Source: Gammaproteobacteria bacterium (GTDB lineage: Bacteria; Pseudomonadota; Gammaproteobacteria; GCA-001735895). From it: a stretch of 42,633 nucleotides of DNA. Under the pieces are notes generated by a model. That model was not told the origin of the DNA, ran no database searches, and saw nothing but the letters and a program-made list of their open reading frames with translations. Both the position numbers and the translations under genes were made by a program. Where the stretch lies: NCBI GenBank assembly GCA_020354435.1, contig CP070646.1, forward strand, positions 1,512,678 through 1,555,310, read 5' to 3'. Of this stretch, positions 1-8,010 are shown piece by piece; positions within the stretch are counted from its first letter, which is position 1, and every line of letters begins with the position of its first letter.

Positions 1-261
1 GATGTCCTCCGGGATCCGGCCAGGGTCCCAGACCTGCAGCCGCAGCGAGCCGGTCATGTCGTCCTCGGTCCCAGTGTAGAAGATGCTGACACCCTCTTGC
101 TCGTCCTCGGGATCTCGAATCCAGCCGTGCTCGTGATCGATATCGCTCAGGAAGCCCTTTCTGAGCTCGCGCATGTACACGTCGTATCTAAGTCGATACA
201 CCGCCTCGCGCTGCGTCGTCGTCCGGGCTAGTGATACCGGCTCTAATCCATCGGGCGTCAC
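1..261 (-). CDS. Partial GNAT-type N-acyltransferase (FeeM / autoinducer-synthase-like), N-terminal 87 residues
   Basis: An open frame without stops runs from a GTG at 261 off the left edge of the window. The GTG follows an AAGGAG ribosome site by 8 bases, and a second in-frame GTG lies three codons upstream at 270. Residues 18-33 read QREAVYRLRYDVYMRE, followed by D/E-rich sequence and a GSLRLQVWD strand. This arrangement (R-x-x-VY-x-LRY-x-VY near the N-terminus, then an acidic loop and an LRL strand) is typical of the acyltransferase fold shared by N-acyl amino acid synthases and acyl-homoserine lactone synthases. The start overlaps the stop of the preceding methyltransferase by four bases (GTGA), so the two are probably co-translated. 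Substrate and product cannot be told from this fragment, and a generic GNAT protein remains possible. Confidence 0.6.
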   Translation of the reverse strand, partial: MTPDGLEPVSLARTTTQREAVYRLRYDVYMRELRKGFLSDIDHEHGWIRDPEDEQEGVSIFYTGTEDDMTGSLRLQVWDPGRIPEDI

Positions 262-1079
262 CGCACACACTCCTTAACACCATACGCGGCAATCACACAG
301 GCTACGCCATACCAGTTTTGATTGGTGAAAAAGTCCCTTACTTTCTCGACGAGGAGCGTGTTATCGGCGCCGCTGGCCTGCTCGATCCGACGCAGACGAA
401 ATGACCATGCCAAATCGAAAAGGGCAGGACGACCGAGCTGGTGGCTGGTGAATGGTAAAACGTCGAAACCGACATCGGCGAAGCCCGCTTGGGTGAGTAA
501 TGCGGGTAACTTTCGTCCAATCCAGCGATCCCCGCCCGATTCGGCTTGGATTGTTTCCGAAAGCCGCATCACTTCGAGCAGTTCAGGCGGTTCGGGATGC
601 ACCAGGATCAACCCGTCATCCGCGTCCACCAGAACAACCTGACCACCAGGTTTTAGGAGTCGAAAAACATGGCGCATTTCATCCTGCGGCGACGCGAGGT
701 GTTGAGCCACGAAACGCGCATAGGCGAAGTCGAAGTAACTCTCGTCGAGATGGTTGTGTGCCAGGCTACCCTGCTGCAGTGACAGTCCCGGGATAGCGTC
801 GAACCGCTTGCCGGCAAGACGCGCGAGCTCGGGATCTGGCTCGAGACCGATGGTCACACCGGTAGGATTCAGCCGGGCGAGCTTCTCGCTCACGAACCCC
901 GGCCCGCAACCGACATCGAGCACATGCATTCCGTCCGTCAGGCCCCGGCGCTTCAGCCAGAGCTCTTCCATCGGCCACGCGGCCAGCACCTGTTGTCGCA
1001 GGCGATCCAGCTCACGTGCACGGCTTGGATGTTGGCTGAAGGCGTGACTACCCCCTGGCGGATCAGAAGTGTTGATCAT
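258..1079 (-). CDS. Class I SAM-dependent methyltransferase, 273 aa
   Basis: Residues 53-61 form the glycine-rich SAM-binding motif I (VLDVGCGPG). Acidic Glu80 ends the second strand, and LKPGGQVVLVDADDG is the usual post-II/III segment of small-molecule methyltransferases of the UbiE/Methyltransf_11-25 group. No membrane segment or signal peptide is seen, so it should be cytoplasmic. The ATG at 1079 is preceded by GAGGA at seven bases. The stop overlaps the GTG start of the downstream N-acyltransferase by four bases, which suggests an acyl product that is methylated, or at least joint expression. The acceptor cannot be inferred. The family assignment is firm; the specific role is unknown. 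Confidence 0.85.
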   Translation of the reverse strand: MINTSDPPGGSHAFSQHPSRARELDRLRQQVLAAWPMEELWLKRRGLTDGMHVLDVGCGPGFVSEKLARLNPTGVTIGLEPDPELARLAGKRFDAIPGLSLQQGSLAHNHLDESYFDFAYARFVAQHLASPQDEMRHVFRLLKPGGQVVLVDADDGLILVHPEPPELLEVMRLSETIQAESGGDRWIGRKLPALLTQAGFADVGFDVLPFTSHQLGRPALFDLAWSFRLRRIEQASGADNTLLVEKVRDFFTNQNWYGVACVIAAYGVKECVR

Positions 1080-1345
1080 TCCACTGTCCTCGGCCCATTA
1101 ATTTCTCGTGCCGGCGGGTACAGCCGGTCTAATTCATCATACGCCCGTTCCCTGAGCAATGCTAAGGAAAAGGCGGACCCGATTACGCACAGGCTCTTGC
1201 GGCCATGAGAAACGCGATATGACTGAACGCTATATGGAAGAGCGGGAAACCAAACCGATAAAATCACTCGAATAAACACCATCTTCTTCAACGCGGACGC
1301 TTGAAATTCTGGAGAGGGTTTCATAGTTCGGGCAGTTTCTGTCAT
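1076..1345 (-). CDS. Doubtful small ORF (89 aa) overlapping the methyltransferase start, possibly a gene remnant
   Basis: This frame begins at an ATG at 1345, inside the first arm of a REP-like hairpin, and ends in a TGA that overlaps the methyltransferase ATG at 1079 by four bases. The C-terminal half contains a hydrophilic, protein-like stretch (ERAYDELDRLYPPARE). The N-terminal half matches nothing I recognise and has poor codon bias. The ATGA junction is the usual sign of translational coupling but can occur by chance. It may be the surviving 3' end of a gene cut by the repeat element, or noise. Confidence 0.2.
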   Translation of the reverse strand: MTETARTMKPSPEFQASALKKMVFIRVILSVWFPALPYSVQSYRVSHGRKSLCVIGSAFSLALLRERAYDELDRLYPPAREINGPRTVE

Positions 1346-1630
1346 TGCGGCGAAAGCCGCAATCTACTGGAAGGTCTGAACATGACTAGCCGGGCGAAAC
1401 CCGGATGACATCCTCACGACTCGATTAATGTATGCCGCGGTCCGACGTATCGGCTCAAGGCCGGCATTACGATTATGGAAGTCGGCTATGGGTCGTTAGT
1501 CGCCGCCTGGAATCTCAACCCAAGGGTTTGCTTTGTCAAAAGGGGGCGCTCATTCGTGTATGCAGAGCTTCGTAGTTCGGCCAGGAGCGGACGCTCGGAT
1601 CGGTAAAATATTGCATTGATTTTCCCTGCA
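1080..1630. other. Long intergenic stretch with REP-like doublet and no convincing gene
   Basis: This interval separates the minus-strand methyltransferase from the end of the minus-strand lipase. It holds the doubtful ORF at 1076-1345 and the hairpin doublet at 1341-1409. I see nothing recognisable from 1410 to 1630: no ORF of note, no terminator with a T-run, no tRNA. Confidence 0.5.
1341..1409. repeat. REP-like doublet of two GAAA hairpins with inverted GTCAT/ATGAC ends
   Basis: The first hairpin has perfect 8-base arms (1344-1351 and 1356-1363) closed by a GAAA loop. The second has 5-base arms (1390-1394 and 1400-1404) around CGAAA. The unit starts with GTCAT at 1341-1345 and ends with its complement ATGAC at 1405-1409, so the two hairpins face each other. 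This matches the layout of extragenic palindromic doublets whose GGCGAAAGCC core is widespread in gammaproteobacteria. Such units are usually mobilised by Y1-type REP-associated transposases, none of which is in this window. Confidence 0.6.
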
Positions 1631-2539
1631 TTATTCATTGCCCAACAAGTTGAACAAATTCAAATCGTATTTGTACGGCACTAATCTCGATGATTTTGTT
1701 TTAGCGCGGATCATACTGATATAGACCGACATATTATGGTTTTCTATATACCTCTGGTTAAACGGTTGCTGGGTGAACTTAGTCGCGCGTAACATGCTAT
1801 CGAGGCCTGCCAGAACCGCATACTGATTCTCGTCTAACAGAATAACTTCTTTGCCTGCATGCCAGTATACTTCGAGATTCTTGATATCCAGCGGATCGAG
1901 TGGGGGCACTAGCGGAACGATGTCACGAGGGGTGACTACGCGGATAATGTTGAGGTGACTGATTTTGTTGGCTCCAGCTAAATTAGTGACTTTAGGCTGA
2001 CCAAACGTGATTACCTGATCGATATTGTACTGGTCGGCATCGAGATACATTGCAAGTACCAGGGCAACCGCTCCGCCCAGGCTGTGTCCGGTAGTACGGA
2101 TCTTATAATCAGCTTTGAGTAGTGGTTTCAATTCCGCGTAAACCTGCCTTGCTGCGAAAGCAAATCCTTCGTGTAATTGAATCCCCGTGTTCTGATCGAC
2201 TCTTAATTTGAGTAGGATATCGACCATTGCATTTTCGATATTGGAGGTACCGCGTACCGAGATAACCTGGGTCTCGGTTTGCTTGTTGGTCGCAAGGAAA
2301 TATGAAATCTGGATATCCGGGGCTGTATTATAAAGCGTAAGTGTGTAATTACTCGATTCGAGAAAGGCGCGAATTTTGGCTTCAGCATCGTATGCAGCCC
2401 TGGCAAAGCCGGCTTGATTATGAATCTCGATAAAATCAACCGAACCTGTTTCACTTGCCGACAAGGGAAAGCAGGTAGAGATCAGCATCAATGTCAAATA
2501 GAAAATTTTCGAGTTTAGCCGGCGTATCTTTAGCATCAA
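1631..2539 (-). CDS. Secreted class 3 (fungal-type) lipase-like alpha/beta hydrolase, 302 aa
   Basis: The protein opens with a basic stretch and a hydrophobic segment ending near CFPLSASE (about residues 1-29), which fits a Sec signal peptide. Residues 150-156 read TGHSLGG, the nucleophile elbow of class 3 lipases. Ser153, Asp206 (TPRDIVP) and His268 (ENHNMSVY) form a plausible catalytic triad, and VISVRGT at 92-98 is the oxyanion-side strand typical of the family. The natural ester substrate is unknown. The gene stands alone: no lipase foldase is next to it. Its DNA is clearly AT-richer than the transporter and dcw genes, which suggests acquisition or relaxed selection. A perfect -10 hexamer lies upstream at 2590-2595. 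Confidence 0.85.
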   Translation of the reverse strand: MMLKIRRLNSKIFYLTLMLISTCFPLSASETGSVDFIEIHNQAGFARAAYDAEAKIRAFLESSNYTLTLYNTAPDIQISYFLATNKQTETQVISVRGTSNIENAMVDILLKLRVDQNTGIQLHEGFAFAARQVYAELKPLLKADYKIRTTGHSLGGAVALVLAMYLDADQYNIDQVITFGQPKVTNLAGANKISHLNIIRVVTPRDIVPLVPPLDPLDIKNLEVYWHAGKEVILLDENQYAVLAGLDSMLRATKFTQQPFNQRYIENHNMSVYISMIRAKTKSSRLVPYKYDLNLFNLLGNE

Positions 2540-3009
2540 GATGACTAGTCTGGGGTTTGGTAAGCTGGGATATTGAGCACCGGACCTAGATTATAACTTT
2601 ACAAATAACTCGCAAGGTCAACATTTCACAAATCCTTATTAAATTCTGCGACAGGTTGACTATCCCTGATTGCTGGATGACCGGTATGGCTTTCGTAACA
2701 GCCGGAAATTTCGCTAGATCTAGTGCTCCTGTAAACGGACGCTGAAAAACACAATCTGAGCTTCTGAGATCGGCCAGTTTCAGACACAAAGATCTGATTA
2801 TTAAGCTTCCGTTTTCGAATAGGTTATCCGAATATCCAAATATAAACAGTGGCGGAATCAAGCCATCGACAAGAGGATGTAAAAAGGAAAAGTAAGATAA
2901 TGAATAATTGAAACTACTTGTCGTGTAATCAGGCTAGTTGTCCACTTAATGCTGTCGGGGAAAAGTGATTCTTATTCTGGTCGGGATAGTGAATGGAGGG
3001 AGATAGACC
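2540..3009. other. AT-rich intergenic stretch between livF and the lipase gene
   Basis: Apart from the candidate lipase promoter I see no gene, terminator with a T-run, or repeat here. A 91-codon minus-strand frame (2586-2861) has no recognisable domain and overlaps the promoter, so I do not annotate it. Confidence 0.45.
2590..2621 (-). promoter_or_regulatory. Candidate promoter of the lipase gene
   Basis: On the minus strand a perfect TATAAT lies at 2595-2590, about 50 bases before the lipase ATG. TTGACC at 2621-2616 could be the -35 box, but the spacer would be 20 bases, longer than the preferred 16-18, so the -35 call is weak. Confidence 0.35.
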
Positions 3010-3723
3010 TCAAACCCTGTCCCCGAGAAAAACCCGCTTGACCGCTTCGTTGTCGATCAGGTCGCGTGATTCTCCGGCGATGACGAGCTTGCCGCTTTCG
3101 AGCACGTAACCGCGATCGGCCATGGACAGCGCGAGGCGCACGTTCTGTTCGACGAACAGGATCGAGATGCCTTCCTCGACGATATTTCTGAAAATCCCGA
3201 TCAAATCCCTGACCACCATCGGCGACAGTCCAAGGAAAGGCTCGTCGACCATCAGCAATTTCGGCAGACCCATGAGGCCGCGCGCGATCGCCAGCATCTG
3301 CTGCTCCCCGCCCGACATCGTGTGCGCCAGCTGGTTCCTGCGCGCCTCGAGTTTGGGGAACATTTGGTAAACCTTTTGCAGCGATTCGTCCCGCGCCTCC
3401 CTTGCCTGTTCGTGCCAGGCGCCGAGCAGCAGGTTTTGCAGCACGGTCAAATGCGGGAACACGCGGCGGCGCTCCAGCACGTGCGAGATGCCCGCCGTTG
3501 TGCGACGGAATGTCGGCTGGTTGCTGATCAGATCGCCTATAAAGTATATCTCGCCCTTGCGATGCCGTACGAGGTTGCTGATGGTGTTCAGGATTGTGCT
3601 CTTGCCCGAGCCGTTGGGCCCGAGCAACGCCACCATTTCTCCTTCGCCGACCTCGAGCGATACGTCCCAGATGACCTGGAAGTCGTCGTAAAGCACGTCG
3701 ATGTTTTTGATCTCAAGCAACAT
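3010..3723 (-). CDS. livF: Branched-chain amino acid type ABC transporter ATP-binding protein LivF, 237 aa
   Basis: One of the two ATPase subunits that power uptake through the LivHM permease. Walker A is GPNGSGKS (35-42), the ABC signature MSGGEQQ starts near 136, and Walker B is LLMVDEP (156-162), followed by the switch histidine region replaced by FVEQN as usual in LivF. Length fits the family. The ATG at 3723 lies inside the end of livG (11-base overlap), so translation is coupled. It is the last gene of livHMGF. Substrate specificity (branched-chain amino acids, amides, urea or others) is not readable from the ATPase. Confidence 0.92.
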   Translation of the reverse strand: MLLEIKNIDVLYDDFQVIWDVSLEVGEGEMVALLGPNGSGKSTILNTISNLVRHRKGEIYFIGDLISNQPTFRRTTAGISHVLERRRVFPHLTVLQNLLLGAWHEQAREARDESLQKVYQMFPKLEARRNQLAHTMSGGEQQMLAIARGLMGLPKLLMVDEPFLGLSPMVVRDLIGIFRNIVEEGISILFVEQNVRLALSMADRGYVLESGKLVIAGESRDLIDNEAVKRVFLGDRV

Positions 3724-4435
3724 CGACCGTTCCCAGGTAAGCGTCGATGACGCGCTGATCGTTCTGTATGTCTTCCGGCTTGCCGAACGCTATCCGCTGC
3801 CCCTGGTCGAGCGCGAGAATGTGATCGGATATCTCCATGATGATGTTGATGTTGTGCTCGATCGTCGCAATCGTGACGCCGGCGTCCTTCATCTTCCTGA
3901 TCAGGGCCACCAGGCCGGGAATGGTTTTCTGATCGACACCACCGGTAACCTCGTCCATCAGCAGCAGACGCGGCTCGGTCGCCATCGCGCGCGCGAGTTC
4001 GAGACGCTTGCGTTGTCCGGTCGACAGCTCGCGTGCGAAATGATGCCGCTTCTCGATGAGATCGACGAAGTCGATGATCTCGAGCGCCTTGTCGCGAGCA
4101 TGCCGAATATCGGGTTCGTGCGCAAACGCACCGATCATTACGTTTTCGAGCAGGGTCAGGTCGGTAAAAGGTTTCAGTTTCTGGAAGGTACGGCCGATGC
4201 CGAGGCGGCTAACCCGGTCGGGCTTCAGGCCGAAAATATTCTGCCCATCGAACCGGATGCTGCCGCGGTCGGGCCTGGTATAACCCGTGATCAGGTCGAA
4301 CAACGTCGACTTGCCCGCGCCGTTAGGACCGATGATACCGAGGATCTCGCCCTGTCCAATCTCGAACGAAATGTCTTCGTTGGCGTGGATGCCGCCGAAC
4401 GCCTTGCTTAAACCCTCGACTTTGAGCAGGCTCAT
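3713..4435 (-). CDS. livG: Branched-chain amino acid type ABC transporter ATP-binding protein LivG, 240 aa
   Basis: Second ATPase subunit. I place the start at the ATG at 4435 (MSLLKVEGLSK), which overlaps the livM stop by four bases (ATGA). The open frame continues upstream only as a shadow of livM. Walker A is GPNGAGKS, the signature is LSTGQRKRLELARA, and Walker B is LLLMDEVTGGVD. The signature STGQ instead of SGGQ and the Walker B DEV instead of the usual DEP are small departures; both keep the essential residues. The LivG-specific insert around KLKPFTDLTLLENVMIGA is present. It pairs with LivF as the heterodimeric motor of the importer. Confidence 0.92.
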   Translation of the reverse strand: MSLLKVEGLSKAFGGIHANEDISFEIGQGEILGIIGPNGAGKSTLFDLITGYTRPDRGSIRFDGQNIFGLKPDRVSRLGIGRTFQKLKPFTDLTLLENVMIGAFAHEPDIRHARDKALEIIDFVDLIEKRHHFARELSTGQRKRLELARAMATEPRLLLMDEVTGGVDQKTIPGLVALIRKMKDAGVTIATIEHNINIIMEISDHILALDQGQRIAFGKPEDIQNDQRVIDAYLGTVDVA

Positions 4436-5445
4436 CGCTGCCGCTCCCTTTCGAGCACGTGTTTCGGGAACAGCGAGATCAGTCCCGCCGGGCGGAATAT
4501 GCAGATCAGCATCAGGATCAGGCCGTAAAAGATCAGATCGACCGCGCCACCGGTACCACCGAGATAAATGCGTGAATACTCCGATATCGGGATCAGGATC
4601 GCGACCCCGATCAGTGGCCCCCAGATCGTGCCGATGCCGCCGAGCACCGTCATCAGCAACACCAGGATCGAAATCTCGATGTTGAACATGCGGTCCGGGT
4701 CGACGATCAGGATGTATTGCGCGAACAGGCTGCCCATCGGCGCCATGATGATTGCCGAAATTGCGTAAGCGATAATCTTGTACTTGGCGACGTTGATACC
4801 GAGGCTTTGCGCGGCCTGCGCATCGTCGCGTACGGCGCGCAGGCGAAATCCGATCTTGGAGCGGCCGAGACGCCAGACCAACAGGTAAGTGACGATAAAA
4901 AATCCGAAAAAGACGTAATAATACGGCGCCTTGCTGTGGTGGAATTGCAGCGCCGACCACGAACTCTCCTCGGTCAGCGGCATCCAAAGGCCAGATGCCG
5001 CGCCGACAAATTCCCAACGCTGGAACACGACCTGGCAGCCGATGCCGATCAACAGCGTCGCAATCGCGAAATAATGCCCGGACAGGCGCAGCATCGGGAT
5101 GCCGATCATGACCGCAATTACACCGCAGATCAGCATGCCGAGCAGTAACCCGATCCACGGCGTCAGGCCGTATTGCAGGTAAAGCACTGAACTCGTATAA
5201 GCGCCGATGCCGAAAAACATGCCGTGGCCGAGACTGATCTGCCCGGAAAGGCCGGCGATGACGTTCCACGACTGCGACATCACCGCGTACATGAATATCA
5301 GGATCATCAGGTGCAGGTAAAACGCGCCCGGATCGAGAAGGGGAAACAGCAGCAGAAACACTGTCAGCCCAACCAGCGCAAACGCGATCCTGCCGTTCAC
5401 GTGCCACACCGGTTCCCGCAGGGCCTGTTTTAGCATGCTGGCCAT
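4432..5445 (-). CDS. livM: Branched-chain amino acid type ABC transporter permease LivM, 337 aa
   Basis: Inner-membrane permease with about eight to ten hydrophobic segments and the BPD_transp_2 hallmark GLSGQISLGHGMFFGIGAY near residue 65. I take the ATG at 5445, whose A is also the last base of the livH TGA; an ATG nine bases downstream (5436) is an alternative. It ends with an ATGA overlap into livG. Together with LivH it forms the membrane channel. The long frame running on to 6153 upstream is only a shadow of livH. Confidence 0.92.
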   Translation of the reverse strand: MASMLKQALREPVWHVNGRIAFALVGLTVFLLLFPLLDPGAFYLHLMILIFMYAVMSQSWNVIAGLSGQISLGHGMFFGIGAYTSSVLYLQYGLTPWIGLLLGMLICGVIAVMIGIPMLRLSGHYFAIATLLIGIGCQVVFQRWEFVGAASGLWMPLTEESSWSALQFHHSKAPYYYVFFGFFIVTYLLVWRLGRSKIGFRLRAVRDDAQAAQSLGINVAKYKIIAYAISAIIMAPMGSLFAQYILIVDPDRMFNIEISILVLLMTVLGGIGTIWGPLIGVAILIPISEYSRIYLGGTGGAVDLIFYGLILMLICIFRPAGLISLFPKHVLERERQR

Positions 5446-6311
5446 CAATACCGCCCGAACAGGCCCTGCGGGCGATATATGACGACCAGCAGGTAAATCG
5501 CAAACACGTACAGAAGTTTGAACGACGGATCGATCAACAATCCGCCGAGTGCTTCGACTAGACCGATGATGATGCCCGCATAGAGGCAGCCGATTACGCT
5601 GCCGAAGCCGCCGAGGGCGACCGCGACAAAGGCGAACAGCGCGAAGTTGACGCCGACGTCGGTGAAGATGAAAAAGTAGTTCGACATCATGGCCCCGGCG
5701 ACACCGACGCAGCCAAGCCCGATAGCCCAGCCGAGCGCAAACATGCGATTCGACGGAATACCGAGAATCTCCGCCGCCTCGCGGTCCTGCGCGGTGGCCT
5801 GCAACGCGAGGCCTGTCTCGGTGCGGGTGACGAACAGGTACAGTCCGGCAAACGCGAACAGGCAGACGAGCCCGGCAAACACCTGCGGCTGACCAATGAA
5901 TATTTCGCCGATTTCGATGCGGCCCTCGAGCAAGGGTTTGTCGACGTTGCGAAAATCCGGGGTCCAGAAAAATTGTGCCAAAGAGCGCAGGAAAATCGAC
6001 AGGCCGAAGGTAGCGCAGATCTGAATCAGCATCTTGGCCTTGAGGATATAACGGATTAACAGGTAATGCGTGAGCACGCCGCTCAAGGCCATCAGCAACA
6101 CGGTGATCGGCAGCGAAACCACCGGGTCGAGTCCGAACAGCGACCATAGCCAAAAGGATGAAAACATCGACAGCATCAAGTGTTCGCCGTGGGCGAAGTT
6201 GACGATTTCCATCAAACCGAAGATCAGGCTAAGCCCGGCCGCGATCAGCGCGTAGATTAGCCCCACGAGGAGACCGCTGACGATGGCCTGCAGTATGATT
6301 TCGAATGTCAT
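5445..6311 (-). CDS. livH: Branched-chain amino acid type ABC transporter permease LivH, 288 aa
   Basis: Inner-membrane permease of the BPD_transp_2 family. The start is put at the ATG at 6311 (MTFEIILQAIVSG), because the family begins with this short amphipathic stretch and the upstream extension of the frame to 6509 is low-complexity and overlaps livK on the other strand. The N-terminal GLSLIFGLMEIVNFAHGE is the LivH signature. No strong ribosome site precedes the ATG. It is the first gene of livHMGF; the binding protein gene is divergent at 6455, leaving 143 bases for both promoters. Confidence 0.92.
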   Translation of the reverse strand: MTFEIILQAIVSGLLVGLIYALIAAGLSLIFGLMEIVNFAHGEHLMLSMFSSFWLWSLFGLDPVVSLPITVLLMALSGVLTHYLLIRYILKAKMLIQICATFGLSIFLRSLAQFFWTPDFRNVDKPLLEGRIEIGEIFIGQPQVFAGLVCLFAFAGLYLFVTRTETGLALQATAQDREAAEILGIPSNRMFALGWAIGLGCVGVAGAMMSNYFFIFTDVGVNFALFAFVAVALGGFGSVIGCLYAGIIIGLVEALGGLLIDPSFKLLYVFAIYLLVVIYRPQGLFGRY

Positions 6312-6394
6312 GCGCGCTGTCTGTCGGGCATAGGCTTGATAATTGGCTGTTTTTCCCTGGTTTTTTTCTCCGCGCCGGGTTTTACAAGGCACTG

Positions 6395-6403
6395 TGATAT
6401 GAT
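6395..6403 (+). promoter_or_regulatory. Candidate extended -10 promoter for livK
   Basis: TGATATGAT at 6395-6403 fits the extended -10 form (TGnTATnAT) and would start transcription near 6410, giving a leader of about 45 bases with an AAAGAGG ribosome site before the ATG at 6455. No good -35 hexamer is seen, as expected for extended -10 promoters. Confidence 0.35.
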
Positions 6404-6454
6404 GGGCGGCGGACAACAGACACCAACCGCAGCATAACGCAAAGAGGGCGCAAA

Positions 6455-7705
6455 ATGAAAAAGATAATCCTTCCCATTCTCTGGATGCTGACCTACGGCG
6501 CCGCGGCAAACGCGGTCGACAGCGTCAAAATCGGCGTGTTATACCCGTTGACCGGACCCGTGGCCCAGGTCGGCAAGGATGCCGTGGCGGCCGTCGAAAC
6601 CGCGGTCGACATCATTAACAACAGCCACGACATCGACATGCCGCTGGCAAAACAAGCCGGCCTGTCGGGCCTCGGTGGCGCCAAGATCACGATCGTCGTC
6701 GGCGATCACGGCGGCAAGCCGGATGTCGGTGTCGGCGAAACCGAGAAAATGATCAACAATGACAAGGTGCATGCGATGTTCGGTGCATATTATTCGTCGG
6801 TTACGGGCGCCGCCAGCCAGGTGGCCGAACGCGCGCGCATTCCGTGGGTCAATGGCGAATCGACCTCGCCCAAGCTGACCACGCGCGGCTTCAAGTATTT
6901 CTTCCGCGTAACCCCGCATGACGGCGAATTCACGCAGCTGATGTTCGAGTTCCTGAACGATTTCAACCAGAAGCACGGGGGAAAACTGAAATCCGTCGGC
7001 ATTATCCACGAAGACACCCTGTGGGGCTCCGACAGCGGCAGCACCCAGGAAAAAATGGCCAAGGAACAGGGTTACCAGGTGCTGGAAAAAATCAGCTACA
7101 AGGCCAAGACGACGACGCTGAACTCCGAGGTGCAGCGGCTAAAGGCCAAGAACGCCGATGTGTTAATGCCGTCCTCGTATACGTCGGACGCCTTCCTGTT
7201 CCTCAACACGGCCAAGGAACTCGACTACAACCCGAAACTGCTTGTGGCGCAAAACGCTGGTTACACCGATCCCAAGTTCATCGAGACCATGGGCAGCAAG
7301 GCGGAGGGTGTTATCACCCGCTCTCCGTTTAACACCGATCTGGCAAAAACCATTCCGCTGATCGGCAAGGTCAACGAACTGTTCAAAACCCATTCGGGCG
7401 GCCGCGACCTGTCCGACGTGCCGGCGCGCGCATTTACCGGGTTCATGGCGCTGGCAAACGCAATCAACAATGCCGGCTCCACCGACCCCAAGAAAATCCA
7501 GCAGGCGCTGCAACAACTGAACATGGGGCCGGAGTCATTGATCGTGCCCTACCGCGGAATCAAGTTTGGCAAGGATGGGCAAAATACCAAAACCCGAGGC
7601 ATCCTGATGCAGGTGCAAAACGGCAAATACTGCACGGTATACCCTTTCGAACTCGCCGCTTGCGAACTGATGTACCCGATGCCATCCTGGTCGGAGAAGC
7701 AGTGA
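6455..7705 (+). CDS. livK: Periplasmic substrate-binding protein of the LivK type, 416 aa
   Basis: The first 20 residues are a typical signal peptide (MKKIILPILWM, cleavage at ANA-VD). Mature sequence begins VDSVKIGVLYPLTGPVAQVG, the start of type I periplasmic binding proteins (Peripla_BP_6). The ligand-binding GAYYSSVTGAASQVAER and IPWVNGES stretches follow near residues 108-132. It is divergent from livHMGF, so the importer is split over two transcripts. A perfect hairpin at 7748-7774 closes the gene. The ligand is not certain: the family includes proteins for branched-chain amino acids, amides, aromatic acids and urea. Confidence 0.9.
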   Translation: MKKIILPILWMLTYGAAANAVDSVKIGVLYPLTGPVAQVGKDAVAAVETAVDIINNSHDIDMPLAKQAGLSGLGGAKITIVVGDHGGKPDVGVGETEKMINNDKVHAMFGAYYSSVTGAASQVAERARIPWVNGESTSPKLTTRGFKYFFRVTPHDGEFTQLMFEFLNDFNQKHGGKLKSVGIIHEDTLWGSDSGSTQEKMAKEQGYQVLEKISYKAKTTTLNSEVQRLKAKNADVLMPSSYTSDAFLFLNTAKELDYNPKLLVAQNAGYTDPKFIETMGSKAEGVITRSPFNTDLAKTIPLIGKVNELFKTHSGGRDLSDVPARAFTGFMALANAINNAGSTDPKKIQQALQQLNMGPESLIVPYRGIKFGKDGQNTKTRGILMQVQNGKYCTVYPFELAACELMYPMPSWSEKQ

Positions 7706-8010
7706 GGGCCAGACGAGGGCCTTCGCCAAACATCGCCTGAGATATTCCCGGCCTGGCTTCTCAAGCCAGGCCGGCAATGGAATGTTTTAATCCCCCGCAT
7801 GGCTCGATACCGGACGGTATCTAAACGATGCGCTTACGGCTGGGCTGAAAAACAAGAAAAATGGCGCCAGCAGCGGAATAAAACTTCCGACATCTACGCA
7901 CTAAATACTGACACTCAAATTGATGAGTTAGGGGTCAATTGCGGGTCGAGAGCAAAAACTGGCAATCTGGTTTCGAGTGTCGGCTTTTGACAATATTCGA
8001 ACCTGCCGCG
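7706..8010. other. Convergent intergenic stretch between livK and the yrbL-like gene
   Basis: Besides the hairpin at 7748-7774 I find nothing certain. A 63-codon plus-strand frame (7799-7990) is unrecognisable and probably not a gene. No RNA gene is evident. Confidence 0.45.
7748..7774 (+). terminator. Hairpin downstream of livK, probable terminator
   Basis: Perfect 12-base arms (7748-7759 and 7763-7774) enclose a three-base loop. It lies 43 bases after the livK stop in a convergent gap. The T-run is poor (TTTT only at 7785-7788), so termination may be weak or need Rho. Confidence 0.5.

Noticed and set aside
2586..2861. 91-codon minus-strand open frame upstream of the lipase
   Set aside because: No recognisable domain, poor codon pattern, and it overlaps the candidate lipase promoter.
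3713..5503. Long open frame apparently fusing arginine-rich sequence to LivG
   Set aside because: The first 356 residues are a frame shadow of livM. The ATGA overlap at 4435 marks the true start.
4432..6153. Very long open frame apparently fusing upstream sequence to LivM
   Set aside because: The upstream half is antisense or out-of-frame sequence of livH. LivM proper begins at 5445 with a one-base overlap, the usual operon junction.
7799..7990. 63-codon plus-strand frame after livK, with an AGGGGTCA stretch resembling the ends of the 38478 hairpin
   Set aside because: No family match, no ribosome site, and the similarity to the hairpin arm is too short to call a repeat copy.
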